Notes: generated from the letters alone by a model not told the origin. A stretch of DNA of 5,153 nt from DAOUAM01 sp034433305 (GCA_034433305.1 DAOUAM010000084.1:1-5153); one strand, 5' to 3'. Numbered from the stretch's first letter, positions 1 to 4,789 are shown. Numbers and translations: made by a program.

Positions 1-62
1 ACCAGGGCTGGCAGCAGCGCCAGGGCGGCTATGCTGAGGGGCTTGATGAGTCGCCTGTACAT
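1..62 (-). CDS. N-terminus of an exported protein (partial, runs off the window)
   Basis: Only the first 20 codons are visible. The start is an ATG at 62-60 on the minus strand. A strong Shine-Dalgarno AAGGAGGT (82-75) lies about 12 bases upstream, a slightly long spacing. The encoded start MYRRLIKPLSIAALALLPAL has a short basic n-region (two Arg, one Lys) followed by an unbroken hydrophobic stretch. This is the pattern of a Sec signal peptide or a first membrane anchor. The rest of the protein, including any cleavage site or lipobox, is outside the window, so no function can be given. The gene is divergent from the TrmB-family regulator across about 205 bp and could share regulatory DNA with it. 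I see no convincing -35/-10 pair for it. Confidence 0.7.
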   Translation of the reverse strand, partial: MYRRLIKPLSIAALALLPAL

Positions 63-74
63 CTGGTTACTGTT

Positions 75-82
75 ACCTCCTT
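75..82 (-). promoter_or_regulatory. Ribosome binding site of the minus-strand exported protein
   Basis: The minus strand reads AAGGAGGT, a full match to the anti-Shine-Dalgarno core, 12 bases ahead of the ATG at 62-60. Together with the signal-peptide-like reading frame it shows that this 62-base fragment is a real gene start. Confidence 0.75.
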
Positions 83-203
83 GCTCTATAAATCTCTCTG
101 TCCCAGCATAGCTGTCGCCCTTGAAGGGGCTTTTAACAGAGGATTAAGGCATGGTGAGGGGCTGGTTAAGGAAGTGGCCGAGGGCCGAGGCGCCGGCACC
201 CCC

Positions 204-233
204 TTGACAGCAGGCATGTCCCGGGTAGACAAT
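204..233 (+). promoter_or_regulatory. Sigma70-like promoter of the TrmB-family regulator
   Basis: A perfect -35 hexamer TTGACA (204-209) is followed, after 18 bases, by GACAAT (228-233), which matches TATAAT at four of six positions. TAGACA (226-231, 16-base spacer) is an alternative. Transcription would begin near 239-241, inside the dyad operator at 235-259 and about 28 bases before the ATG at 268. The geometry suits repression by a protein bound over the start site. Confidence 0.55.
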
Positions 234-234
234 T

Positions 235-259
235 ATCGTAGTCTTGATAGCAACTACTA
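235..259 (+). promoter_or_regulatory. Putative operator, copy 1 (autoregulatory site)
   Basis: The site reads ATCGTAGT, nine bases, then AACTACTA. Its inner parts form an imperfect dyad (GTAGTC, 8 bases, AACTAC at 238-257). All 16 arm bases recur in opposite orientation at 1150-1174, ahead of the next gene. The site lies directly after the -10 of the regulator promoter, the classic position for autorepression. That the TrmB-family protein binds here is inferred from proximity, symmetry and recurrence. Confidence 0.6.
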
Positions 260-267
260 AGGGGCCT

Positions 268-1125
268 ATGTCGGACATAGCAGTGGCACAGCTCCAGGCG
301 CTGGGGTTCAGCGAGTACGAGGCGCGGGCCTACGTGGCCCTGCTCCAGCACGGCGCCCTCACCGGCTACCAGCTCGCCAGGGAGTCGGGCATACCGCGTC
401 CCAACATCTACCCCGTGCTGGAGCGGCTGCAGCGGCGTGGAGCGGCAGTCAGCGTCCAGGTGGAGGAGGGTGTCCGGTACGCGGCGCTGCCGGCCGAGGA
501 GATGCTGGCGCAGCTATCGCGCAGCCTTGAGGCGGGCCTGGCCGACGCCCGGCAGGCGCTGGGCCAGCTCGCGCAGGCGCCCGCGCCCGAGCGCGTGTGG
601 AACCTCCAGGGCTACCAGCCCCTCATCTCCAGGGCCGAGGCGCTGATAGACGGCGCCCAGGCCCGGCTGGCGGTGGGCATCTGGACTGAGGAAGCGCGCC
701 GGCTGGCTGGCGCCCTGGCCCGCGCCCAGGGCCGGGGCATCGAGCCGACGGTGCTGTGCATCCAGGGCTGTCCCCAGGAGTGCGGCGGCTGTCGCGGGCG
801 CATCTATCGCTACCCGCTGGCGGCCGGCGCCCGCTCCCGCTGGCTGGTCGTGGTAGCCGACGGCCGGGAGCTGCTGGTAGGGCAGGTATCGCCCGATGGC
901 GCCGCCGCAGGTGTCGTGACGACGCTGGAGGCGCTGGTGACGGTGGCTGGCATGTACCTGCACAACGCCATCGCCGCCGCCGAGATCGTGCGCAGCCTGG
1001 GGCCGGAGCTGCTGCGCCTGCTGGATGCCAGGGCGCTGGAGGCGCTCCAGGGCGCCGGCCTGGCCACCGACGGCGCGTCCTGGTGGGACCGCATCTTCGA
1101 GGCTGTAAGAGGGAGCGGAGGTTGA
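268..1125 (+). CDS. TrmB-family transcriptional regulator with a four-cysteine motif
   Basis: This is a 285-residue, probably dimeric DNA-binding regulator in the cytoplasm. Residues about 7-75 form a TrmB-type winged helix: the stretch LGFSEYEARAYVALL, then GYQLARESGIPRPNIYPVLERLQRRG as helix-turn-helix and recognition helix, then a beta wing. Residues about 78-105 look like a dimerising helix. Residues about 108-245 resemble the phospholipase-D-like effector half seen in TrmB proteins. Four cysteines there (C164, C168, C172, C175; spacing CxxxCxxxCxxC) could bind a metal or act as a redox switch. Classical TrmB proteins sense sugars; nothing here shows a sugar site. I chose ATG 268, with AAGGGG just upstream, over TTG 244, because TTG 244 lies inside the operator and adds only eight residues with no family similarity. 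The gene has its own promoter and operator upstream and an intrinsic terminator overlapping its stop codon, so it is probably monocistronic and autoregulated. The family call is firm; the effector is unknown. Confidence 0.88.
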   Translation: MSDIAVAQLQALGFSEYEARAYVALLQHGALTGYQLARESGIPRPNIYPVLERLQRRGAAVSVQVEEGVRYAALPAEEMLAQLSRSLEAGLADARQALGQLAQAPAPERVWNLQGYQPLISRAEALIDGAQARLAVGIWTEEARRLAGALARAQGRGIEPTVLCIQGCPQECGGCRGRIYRYPLAAGARSRWLVVVADGRELLVGQVSPDGAAAGVVTTLEALVTVAGMYLHNAIAAAEIVRSLGPELLRLLDARALEALQGAGLATDGASWWDRIFEAVRGSGG

Positions 1126-1139
1126 CCGCTCCCTTTTTT
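1110..1139 (+). terminator. Intrinsic terminator of the regulator gene
   Basis: A perfect 8-bp GC-rich stem, GGGAGCGG (1111-1118) with CCGCTCCC (1126-1133), extends by one A-T pair (1110/1134). It has a 7-base loop and runs into six T (1134-1139). The TGA stop (1123-1125) lies within the loop. This is a complete rho-independent terminator, and it separates the regulator from the lipoprotein gene that starts 63 bases later. Confidence 0.9.
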
Positions 1140-1149
1140 GCGTCCAGGA

Positions 1150-1174
1150 TAGTAGTTATACAAGCAACTACGAT
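1150..1174 (+). promoter_or_regulatory. Putative operator, copy 2 (ahead of the lipoprotein gene)
   Basis: The site reads TAGTAGTT, nine bases, then ACTACGAT. Its inner dyad GTAGTT, 8 bases, AACTAC (1152-1171) is a perfect 6-bp inverted repeat. Its reverse complement equals the arms of the 235-259 site at all 16 arm positions, with an unrelated spacer. It lies after the regulator's terminator and 13 bases before the ATG at 1188, so it is placed to control the lipoprotein. No strong -35/-10 pair is visible in 1140-1175, which would suit a weak or activator-dependent promoter. Confidence 0.6.
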
Positions 1175-1177
1175 TGC

Positions 1178-1184
1178 GGAGGAG
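1178..1184 (+). promoter_or_regulatory. Ribosome binding site that favours the 1188 start of the lipoprotein
   Basis: GGAGGAG lies 3 bases before ATG 1188. It is the best Shine-Dalgarno near any candidate start of this gene. The inner ATG at 1263 has only a weak GAGGTG about 11-12 bases upstream. Confidence 0.6.
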
Positions 1185-1187
1185 ACT

Positions 1188-1700
1188 ATGAAAGATATCA
1201 GCAGAAGGACATGGCAGACATATATGGCCTTTCAGGCCGCTATAGAGGTGCTGGCCTCGAGTATGGGCTGGAGGCGCCCGGCGCTGGCCGTGGTGCTGGC
1301 GGCTGGCCTGCTGGGGCTGGCGCTGGTCGGGTGCAGCAGGGGTGAGGGCGCCAGCCCCAGCGTGCGGATCGTTTCGCCCCGCAATGGCGACACGGTGCCC
1401 GCGGGGGACGTGGCTGTCCAGGTGGAGGTGTCCAACTTCCGCGTGGTGGACAATCTGGGCGGCGCCGACGCCAAGGGCGAGGGCCACGTCCACTTCTACA
1501 TAGACGTGAACGACGTGCCGACAACGCCGGGCAGGCCGGCCGTCAGCCGCGAGGGGACGTACCACGCGGGCGGCGTGACGTCCCACACGTGGGCCAATGT
1601 CCCGCCCGGCACACACACCTTCGCGATGCAACTGGTGAACAACACGCATACGCCCCTGGACCCTCCAGCCACCGCCAGGGTCACTGTAACGGTAAGGTAG
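1188..1700 (+). CDS. Lipoprotein with a C-terminal Ig-like (DUF4399-like) domain
   Basis: A 170-residue predicted lipoprotein. A hydrophobic segment (about residues 31-47) ends in the lipobox L-V-G-C, with the lipidated Cys at 49, followed by a short linker. Residues about 58-170 form a small all-beta domain: VRIVSPRNGDTVPAG opens it, GEGHVHFYIDV lies mid-domain, and NVPPGTHTFAMQLVNNTHTP precedes the closing strand VTVTV. This order resembles DUF4399-type secreted domains; the match is from memory of the pattern. Histidines H100, H102, H126, H133, H143 and H154 could cluster and bind metal, which is inference. The mature protein would sit on the outer face of the membrane. The start is ambiguous: ATG 1188 has the better ribosome site but gives an unusually long 29-residue n-region, while ATG 1263 (MGWRRPALAV) gives an ideal lipoprotein signal with Cys at 24. 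An operator copy lies 13 bases upstream and a small cysteine-rich peptide gene follows after 62 bases, probably in the same transcript. Confidence 0.8.
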   Translation: MKDISRRTWQTYMAFQAAIEVLASSMGWRRPALAVVLAAGLLGLALVGCSRGEGASPSVRIVSPRNGDTVPAGDVAVQVEVSNFRVVDNLGGADAKGEGHVHFYIDVNDVPTTPGRPAVSREGTYHAGGVTSHTWANVPPGTHTFAMQLVNNTHTPLDPPATARVTVTVR

Positions 1701-1703
1701 CCA

Positions 1704-1728
1704 GCGGACTGCTCAGGGCGAAGTCCGC
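1704..1728 (+). other. Hairpin between lipoprotein and small peptide genes
   Basis: GCGGACT (1704-1710) pairs perfectly with AGTCCGC (1722-1728) over an 11-base loop, three bases after the lipoprotein stop. There is no T-run, so it is not a complete terminator. It might act as an RNA 3'-end stabiliser or processing site within a bicistronic message. Confidence 0.4.
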
Positions 1729-1745
1729 CGGCGCCACTCTCGCGG

Positions 1746-1756
1746 AAAGGAGGTGA
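1746..1756 (+). promoter_or_regulatory. Near-perfect ribosome binding site of the 21-residue peptide gene
   Basis: AAAGGAGGTGA is complementary to almost the whole 3' tail of 16S rRNA. The spacing from GGAGG to ATG 1763 is nine bases, close to ideal. It is the strongest translation signal in the window and the main reason to accept so short a gene. Confidence 0.85.
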
Positions 1757-1762
1757 GTCCCC

Positions 1763-1828
1763 ATGTGCGCTAGCTGCGGCTGCCAGGTCCAGAAGCCCAA
1801 GGAGGACAAGAAGCCCAGGTCCAGATAG
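1763..1828 (+). CDS. 21-residue cysteine-rich peptide (CxxCxC)
   Basis: A 22-codon frame encodes a peptide that opens MCASCGCQVQ and ends in a very basic, charged tail (KPKEDKKPRSR). The three cysteines within the first seven residues (C2, C5, C7) make a compact CxxCxC that could bind zinc, copper or an Fe-S species, or take part in thiol chemistry. Small proteins beginning with a similar MCxSCGC motif occur in other bacteria as uncharacterised proteins; I recall this pattern but cannot search it. There is no signal peptide, so it would be cytoplasmic. The exceptional ribosome site at 1746-1756 argues for real, strong translation. It lies 62 bases after the lipoprotein and just before a large hairpin, so the two are probably co-transcribed under the 1150-1174 operator. 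The function is unknown. The alternative is a translated leader peptide. Confidence 0.68.
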   Translation: MCASCGCQVQKPKEDKKPRSR

Positions 1829-1834
1829 CTGGAC
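1819..1834 (+). other. Short hairpin looped on the stop codon of the small peptide gene
   Basis: GTCCAG (1819-1824) and CTGGAC (1829-1834) form a perfect 6-bp stem with a four-base loop ATAG that carries the TAG stop (1826-1828). It abuts the much larger hairpin at 1834-1877, and the two share base 1834. Confidence 0.4.
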
Positions 1835-1877
1835 ACGGGGGCAGGGGAGGCGCCCCACGCCTCCCCTACCCCCTGTG
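1834..1877. terminator. Very strong terminator-like hairpin without a T-run
   Basis: GGGGAGGCG (1844-1852) pairs perfectly with CGCCTCCCC (1858-1866) over a 5-base loop. One A-T pair (1843/1867) extends it. After a single mismatch, GGGGG (1837-1841) pairs with CCCCC (1869-1873). CAC/GTG at the base adds three more pairs across a one-base bulge. The stem is long and almost pure GC, but no T-run follows on either strand. It probably ends or protects the lipoprotein-peptide transcript, and it may also block read-through from the converging kinase operon. Confidence 0.55.
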
Positions 1878-2042
1878 CCGGCGGGGGGAAGTATTTCCCT
1901 GGTGCCAGCCTGTACTACCGGGTGGAAGCTCCTGTCTGTCCCGCAAGGCAGGGCCTCGGTTACCCACACTCCCACCCTCGATACGCTACTCCCGGGCAGG
2001 CGGGCGGAAGTCATGCCCCGGTCAGCCAGCCCCCACGGCGCG
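1878..2042. other. Intergenic stretch with no recognised gene
   Basis: No frame here has both a credible start and a protein-like composition. There are short self-complementary parts: GGGAA/TTTCCC around 1885-1899; CCTGTC pairing with GGCAGG (one G-U) near 1931-1953; GGGTGG near 1920 pairing with CCACCC near 1971-1976. The last two nest and could form a structured RNA, but such pairings are easily found by chance in GC-rich DNA. I do not recognise a riboswitch or known small RNA. Confidence 0.3.
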
Positions 2043-2165
2043 ATGAAGAGAAGGCGCCTTGCCAGGCGCGGACTGCTCTACGCCATGCATGGCTATATGG
2101 AGCATGGAAGGGAGCAGTCCCTGGAGAAGCTCATAGACAGCTTTATGTACAGCTTTGGATTCTAA
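2043..2165 (+). CDS. Doubtful 40-residue ORF converging on the kinase gene
   Basis: The frame encodes MKRRRLARRGLLYAMHGYME followed by a helix-prone segment EKLIDSFMYSFGF. The N-terminus is strongly basic and the C-terminus aromatic, so it looks more protein-like than a random frame, and its third codon positions are GC-rich like those of its neighbours. Against it, no Shine-Dalgarno precedes ATG 2043. An upstream in-frame ATG (2013, CGGAAG a few bases ahead) would give 50 residues with only a poor ribosome site. Its stop overlaps the stop of the sensor kinase on the other strand (2162-2165). I do not recognise it. It may be a small membrane-associated protein, a remnant or chance. Confidence 0.27.
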   Translation: MKRRRLARRGLLYAMHGYMEHGREQSLEKLIDSFMYSFGF

Positions 2166-3964
2166 CCCTGGGGGAAAGCTGTGAACAGCGGCACGGTGAA
2201 GCTGAAGGTGCTGCCAGCGCCTTCCTGGCTCTCCACGCGGACCTCGCCGCCGTGGGCCTGGACGATGTGCTTGACGATGGCCAAGCCCAGCCCGGCGCCC
2301 CCCTGGCTGCGGGCGCGGTCCACCTTGTAGAAGCGCTCGAAGACGTGGGGCAGGTGCTCCGGCGGGATGCCAATGCCGGTGTCGCTCACTCGCACCTCCA
2401 CGGCGTTGTCCAGGGCTATGGCCGAGACGGTGACCCTGCCCGGCCCGGGCGTGAACTTGAGGGCGTTGTCCAGCAGGTTGACCAGCACCTGGCGCAGCTT
2501 CTCCTCCTCGCCCAGCACCTGGGGGAGGTCTTCGGGCAGCGCGGCCTCCAGGCTGATGCCCTGGGCACGCGCCTGGGCCTGGAACCCGGCGCAGACGTCC
2601 TCCACCAGCGGGCGCAGGTCCATGGGCACCAGCCTGAGGGTGACCTGCCCGCTCTCCAGGCGCGATAGCTCCAGCAGGTCGTTGACCATGGCGGTCATGC
2701 GGTCCAGGTCGCGGTGGATGCGCTGGAGGAAGTCCCGGGCCACCTGAGGCTCGTCCAGGGCGCCGCCTTGAAGGGTCTCCACCATGGCCTTTATGGAGGC
2801 CAGCGGGCTGCGCAGCTCGTGGGATACGTTGCTGACGAACTCCTTGCGCGTGGTCTCCACCTGCCGGATGCGGGTGAGGTCGTGGAGGGTCAGCAGGACT
2901 CCACGGGAGCCGTCCTCGATGATGGGAGTGGCAATGGCGCTGAGGAAGCGGCGCCGGCGCAGCAGCTCCACCTCGCCCATCTGCTGCTGGCCGGTGGTCA
3001 GCGCCCTGGAGACAAGCTGCTGTAGCTCGAAGTCCCGGACTATGCCGGCGAAGCGGCTGCCCACGGCCAGCTTGCTCCGCACGTCCAGCAGGCTCTCCGC
3101 CGGGCGGTTCATGAGGATGACGTAGCCGTCCGGCCCGATGGCGATGACGCCGTCAGCCATGGTGTCCAGCACCGCCGAGAGCTTGTTGCGCTCGCCCGAC
3201 AGGTCGCGGATCATGGCGCGGATGGTGGTGGCCATGCTGTTGAAGGCGTCGGCCAGGTCCTGGGTCTCGTCGCTGGAGAGGGTCTGGACACGGTAGTCCA
3301 GGTCGCCCCTGGCGAGCCTGCGGGCGCCCTCGGTGACGGAACGCACGGAGCGCGAGGTGCGGCGGGCCAGCAGGTAGCCCAGGCCCACCGAGAGCAGGGC
3401 GACGATGAGGGCCGAGAAGATGATGGTCAGGACTATGCGTCTGATGTTGGCCCAGACCATGGAGGTGGGCACGGCCACGCGCACCACGCCCACCGGGCCA
3501 GCGTCGGACAGGACGGGGACGGCGGCATAGACCATCTCCTGCCCCACCGTCTCGCTGACGCGGATGTTTCTGCCAAGGCCCGAGTCCAGGGCGCCCATGA
3601 CTTCGGGCCGCAGGGCGTGGTTGTCCATGCTCGCGGGGTCGCGCCAGCTATCGGCCAGGACGGTGCCATCCAGGGCGATGATGGTCACCCTGGAGTCCAG
3701 GATGCTGCCGGCCCGCTGGGCCAGCGTCCGCAGGCCGGCCAGGTCCGGCGCGGCCAAGAAGTAGGGAGTCGCGGTCTCGCCCAGCAGCCTGGCGTCGTGG
3801 GCCAGTTGCTCGTGCAGGTTGGAGATGTAGCTGTCGCGGATGAAGTTGACCAGGTAGAGGCTGACGATGCCCATGGTGGCGAAGATGAGGGCGGTGTAGG
3901 CCAGGGCAATGCGCCACTGGAGGGGCAGCCGCGAGAGGCTGGACAGCGGACTGGGGCGGCTCAT
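2162..3964 (-). CDS. PhoR-like membrane sensor histidine kinase
   Basis: A 600-residue sensor kinase that would phosphorylate the response regulator encoded just upstream. Domains in order: TM1 (about 18-40); an extracytoplasmic Cache/PDC-like sensor (about 41-175, with SRVTIIALDGTVLADSW and GQEMVYAAVPV); TM2 (about 177-199); HAMP linker (about 199-252); PAS domain (about 257-350, DGVIAIGPDGYVILMNRPAE); HisKA with H382 in VSHELRSPLAS; and HATPase with N-box N496/N500 (NLLDNALKFTP), G1 box DTGIGIP (528-534), F-box FERFYKVDR and G2 box GGAGLGLAI (555-563). All catalytic motifs are intact. The architecture and length match the PhoR/PnpS/ResE/WalK group of Gram-positive and Chloroflexota kinases. 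The ligand cannot be inferred. Phosphate sensing is possible by similarity, but no pst/phoU genes are in view. The ATG overlaps the regulator's TGA as ATGA (3964-3961), so translation is coupled. The final residues after the kinase core (LFTAFPQG) are short and ordinary. Confidence 0.95.
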   Translation of the reverse strand: MSRPSPLSSLSRLPLQWRIALAYTALIFATMGIVSLYLVNFIRDSYISNLHEQLAHDARLLGETATPYFLAAPDLAGLRTLAQRAGSILDSRVTIIALDGTVLADSWRDPASMDNHALRPEVMGALDSGLGRNIRVSETVGQEMVYAAVPVLSDAGPVGVVRVAVPTSMVWANIRRIVLTIIFSALIVALLSVGLGYLLARRTSRSVRSVTEGARRLARGDLDYRVQTLSSDETQDLADAFNSMATTIRAMIRDLSGERNKLSAVLDTMADGVIAIGPDGYVILMNRPAESLLDVRSKLAVGSRFAGIVRDFELQQLVSRALTTGQQQMGEVELLRRRRFLSAIATPIIEDGSRGVLLTLHDLTRIRQVETTRKEFVSNVSHELRSPLASIKAMVETLQGGALDEPQVARDFLQRIHRDLDRMTAMVNDLLELSRLESGQVTLRLVPMDLRPLVEDVCAGFQAQARAQGISLEAALPEDLPQVLGEEEKLRQVLVNLLDNALKFTPGPGRVTVSAIALDNAVEVRVSDTGIGIPPEHLPHVFERFYKVDRARSQGGAGLGLAIVKHIVQAHGGEVRVESQEGAGSTFSFTVPLFTAFPQG

Positions 3965-4659
3965 CCTTCGAACCTGTAGCCCACCCCGCGCAGGGTGATG
4001 ATGCGCTTTGGCCTGGCGGGGTTGGGCTCGATCTTTTCGCGCAGCCAGCGGATGTGGACGTCCACGGTGCGGGTATCGCCGATGTAGTCCTGGCCCCAGA
4101 GGCGCTCCAGTATCTGGTCGCGGGTGAAGGCCCTGCCCCTGTTGGCCACCAGCAGCGCCAGCAGGTCGAACTCTCGGGGCTTGAGGTCCAGGGGTCTGCC
4201 GTCGAGCCTGGCCGAGTGGGCGGTGAGGTCAATCTCCAGGTCGCCGGCCCGGATGACCTGGGGCGCGGCCTCGGAAGGCACCTCGGAGGCCATGCGGGAG
4301 CGGCGGAGCATGGCCCGCACCCTGGCCAGCAGCTCCCGCATGCTGAAGGGCTTGGTCACGTAGTCGTCGGCGCCCAGCTCCAGCCCCACGACGCGGTCCA
4401 CCTCCTCGCCCCTGGCGGTGAGCATGAGGATGGGAATGGTGGACTCCCGGCGCAGGATGCGGCAGACCTCGAAGCCGTCCAGCCTGGGGAGCATGACGTC
4501 CAGGATGACCAGGTCTGGCCGGGACTGGCGGGCCAGCTCCAGGCCGCGCTCGCCGTCCCGGGCAGCGAGGGCGCGGTAGCCTTCCCGCTCCAGGTTGTAC
4601 CTGAGGGCCTCCAGGAGGTTTTCCTCGTCCTCCACGACCAGGACAGTCTCTTCGGGCAA
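3961..4659 (-). CDS. OmpR/PhoB-family response regulator
   Basis: A 232-residue DNA-binding response regulator. The receiver domain spans about 4-120: acidic pair E10/D11, phospho-acceptor D54 in VILDVMLPRLDG, T81 in LMLTARG, and K103 in YVTKPFS, all the conserved positions. The OmpR-type winged helix spans about 135-230, with LTPREF-like LKPREFDLLALL, the recognition region RTVDVHIRWLREKI and the C-terminal GVGYRF. Phosphorylation by the co-encoded kinase would drive dimerisation and DNA binding. The start is a TTG at 4659-4657 with GGAG six bases upstream. An in-frame TAA lies a short way further upstream, and no ATG is available, so the TTG is the best choice. The first beta strand (TVLVVEDE) begins at residue 5, as usual for the family. 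It is the first gene of the operon, with a 29-base leader from an extended -10 promoter. PhoB/PhoP/WalR-type assignments cannot be separated from this sequence alone. Confidence 0.95.
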   Translation of the reverse strand: MPEETVLVVEDEENLLEALRYNLEREGYRALAARDGERGLELARQSRPDLVILDVMLPRLDGFEVCRILRRESTIPILMLTARGEEVDRVVGLELGADDYVTKPFSMRELLARVRAMLRRSRMASEVPSEAAPQVIRAGDLEIDLTAHSARLDGRPLDLKPREFDLLALLVANRGRAFTRDQILERLWGQDYIGDTRTVDVHIRWLREKIEPNPARPKRIITLRGVGYRFEG

Positions 4660-4665
4660 GGCAGG

Positions 4666-4669
4666 CTCC
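4666..4669 (-). promoter_or_regulatory. Shine-Dalgarno GGAG for the TTG start of the response regulator
   Basis: The minus strand has GGAG at 4669-4666, six bases from the TTG at 4659. It is modest but correctly spaced, and it supports the non-ATG start. Confidence 0.5.
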
Positions 4670-4694
4670 AGGCAAGGAGATTACGGCCATCTAT

Positions 4695-4703
4695 ATTATA
4701 GCA
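4695..4703 (-). promoter_or_regulatory. Extended -10 promoter of the response regulator-kinase operon
   Basis: The minus strand reads TGCTATAAT (4703-4695): a perfect TATAAT with the TG-n extension that lets sigma70-type polymerase work with a poor -35. The best -35-like hexamer, TGGTCA (4725-4720), is at 19 bases and matches four of six. Transcription would begin near 4688, giving a leader of about 29 bases. Confidence 0.75.
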
Positions 4704-4752
4704 GGTGCCCATATCAGCCTGACCAGATGAAGGGGATGGCGGGCCTCACTCC

Positions 4753-4770
4753 TGGTGTTCAAAGGCACCA
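4753..4770. repeat. Inverted repeat upstream of the two-component promoter
   Basis: TGGTG (4753-4757) and CACCA (4766-4770) flank an 8-base spacer. It lies about 55-65 bases upstream of the expected transcription start of the response regulator operon, a possible activator site. It is short enough to be chance. Confidence 0.3.
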
Positions 4771-4774
4771 CGTT

Positions 4775-4789
4775 GGCCAATCTATGGCC
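4775..4789. repeat. Second short inverted repeat upstream of the two-component promoter
   Basis: GGCCA (4775-4779), five bases, then TGGCC (4785-4789), five bases after the 4753-4770 repeat. Two adjacent dyads between the promoter and the REP-like hairpins might be binding sites. OmpR-family proteins usually prefer direct repeats, so autoregulation is not strongly suggested. Confidence 0.25.

Noticed and set aside
116..135. Terminator-like GCCC...GGGC followed by TTTT between the divergent genes
   Set aside because: The stem is only about four pairs and no gene ends there on the plus strand.
244..267. TTG start at 244 extending the regulator by eight residues
   Set aside because: It lies inside the operator dyad and at the expected transcription start, adds no family-like sequence and has no ribosome site; ATG 268 fits the TrmB N-terminus.
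810..2014. Long minus-strand open frames opposite the regulator and lipoprotein
   Set aside because: Their products are rich in Arg, Ala, Pro and Ser with no domain pattern, which is typical antisense read-out of GC-rich genes; the plus-strand frames carry clear domains.
1878..2042. Resemblance to a riboswitch or 6S RNA
   Set aside because: I checked for cobalamin, TPP and signal-recognition-type conserved cores and found none; only generic GC-rich pairing remains.
1922..4701. Plus-strand open frames opposite the kinase and response regulator
   Set aside because: They are antisense shadows of genes with intact catalytic motifs; none has a good ribosome site or recognisable family.
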